Assembly (NCBI RefSeq): GCF_000513295.1
Contig: NC_023065.1
Coordinates: 4,155,001-4,219,000, forward strand
Reading direction: 5' to 3'
Source: Magnetospirillum gryphiswaldense MSR-1 v2
GTDB lineage: Bacteria; Pseudomonadota; Alphaproteobacteria; Rhodospirillales; Magnetospirillaceae
Length of the DNA stretch: 64,000 bases
Positions 63,765 to 64,000 of this stretch are shown here, piece after piece. The notes beneath the pieces were generated by a model. The model ran no database searches and was not told the origin of the DNA. It was given only the letters and a program-made list of their open reading frames with translations. A program made the translations under genes and the position numbers. How positions within the stretch are numbered: the stretch's first letter is position 1; each line of letters starts with the position of its first letter.

Positions 63765-64000
63765 TTTTTCAGACTGAGGTCGAGCCGCTCAAGCGTGTTC
63801 CACAGGCCGCCGACGCTGATCGACACGCCCAATTCGGCCAGAACCCAGGCGCGCAACTCAGCCAGCGTGGCATCGGGCTCGACCTTGATCTGCGCCTGCA
63901 ACGCCTCAAGGTGAGCCGCCAGCTTCTGTCCTGGCCGCCCAGGCCGTGGCTTCACCGTCGTCTCGCCGGTGGCCCGGCGGCGGCCTTGGGCCTTGTAGAT
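63725..64000 (-). CDS. IS630-type transposase, DNA-binding part (orfA, copy 2, partial)
   Basis: C-terminal part of orfA, identical to copy 1 where present. By the 50,270-base offset its ATG would be at 64120, outside the window. Confidence 0.85.
   Translation of the reverse strand: MYKAQGRRRATGETTVKPRPGRPGQKLAAHLEALQAQIKVEPDATLAELRAWVLAELGVSISVGGLWNTLERLDLSLKKRVRMLPSRNVPT

Larger units (their letters stand above)
63151..64000 (-). mobile_element. IS630-family insertion sequence (copy 2, cut by the window end)
   Basis: The first 850 bases of a second copy of the element at 12881-13946, in the same orientation. The end repeat and both frames read the same, offset by 50,270 bases, with TA at 63149-63150 before it. 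Because the right end is outside the window, I cannot confirm its target duplication or completeness. Confidence 0.93.

Noticed and set aside
12881-64000. A composite transposon bounded by the two IS630 copies
   Set aside because: The interval holds core housekeeping genes with ordinary composition, and IS630 elements rarely mobilise such long segments; recombination potential is the better reading.
1-64000. tRNA or rRNA genes, cobalamin riboswitches
   Set aside because: No cloverleaf or T-loop signatures were noticed in the intergenic regions, and the leaders of the cob genes are too short or lack the B12-box. A covariance-model search would settle this.

Overview
The window looks like a high-GC alphaproteobacterial chromosome, most likely Rhodospirillales and close to Magnetospirillum. 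Pointers are CtrA, a DivK-like receiver, the J-domain/cobS/cobT block, several MCPs, a flagellar fliI-fliJ pair, the aerobic-type cobaltochelatase and an alphaproteobacterial (GAAC-N7-GAAC) LexA box. I assign this from gene content only. No magnetosome genes, rRNA, tRNA, prophage or CRISPR array were seen.

Layout. 1-9 kb: a zinc-less DnaJ (CbpA-type), a YbiB/TrpD2-cobB operon divergent from an SPL-like radical SAM gene around a LexA box, a lipoprotein, yqgE, a DsbD-type reductase and a receiver-cNMP protein. 9-13 kb: ubiT-ubiU-ubiV (oxygen-independent ubiquinone synthesis) behind an FNR-type palindrome, then an unknown coiled-coil protein and two tandem terminators. 12.9-13.9 kb: a complete IS630-type element flanked by TA. 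14-27 kb: galU, cobT-cobS-J-domain gene, two MCPs, bolA, a hemerythrin, an old yellow enzyme, a chorismate mutase-like protein and gshA; a perfect CtrA box lies upstream of the second MCP. 26.7-37 kb: ctrA divergent from fliI-fliJ, a periplasmic binding protein, an RlmM-like methyltransferase, an unknown gene overlapping a nucleoside transporter, and a large REC-PAS-GGDEF-EAL protein overlapping a DivK-like receiver. 37-54 kb: mostly housekeeping genes (pcd, a zincin, a Lon-family protease, icd, cytochrome c', cytochrome b561, LysM protein, psd-pssA, ompA, paiB, GDSL hydrolase, glycosyltransferase, murI), with a 29-bp tandem repeat at the cytochrome b 3' end.

54.5-62.8 kb is the most unusual part: one tightly packed six-gene operon with its own promoter. 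It encodes a membrane sensor without output domain, a sensor-HAMP-MFS transporter fusion, a periplasmic ABC_sub_bind-type binding protein with no ABC permease or ATPase, a formyltransferase-fold enzyme, a sensor-HAMP-SpoIIE phosphatase fused to an RsbW-like kinase domain, and a STAS anti-anti-sigma protein. All three membrane proteins carry a similar periplasmic motif. I read it as a candidate transport-coupled partner-switching signalling system. It is followed by a small gene whose stop codon is formed at the junction with a second, apparently identical IS630 copy that runs off the window. The two IS copies are in direct orientation 50,270 bp apart and bracket many essential genes.
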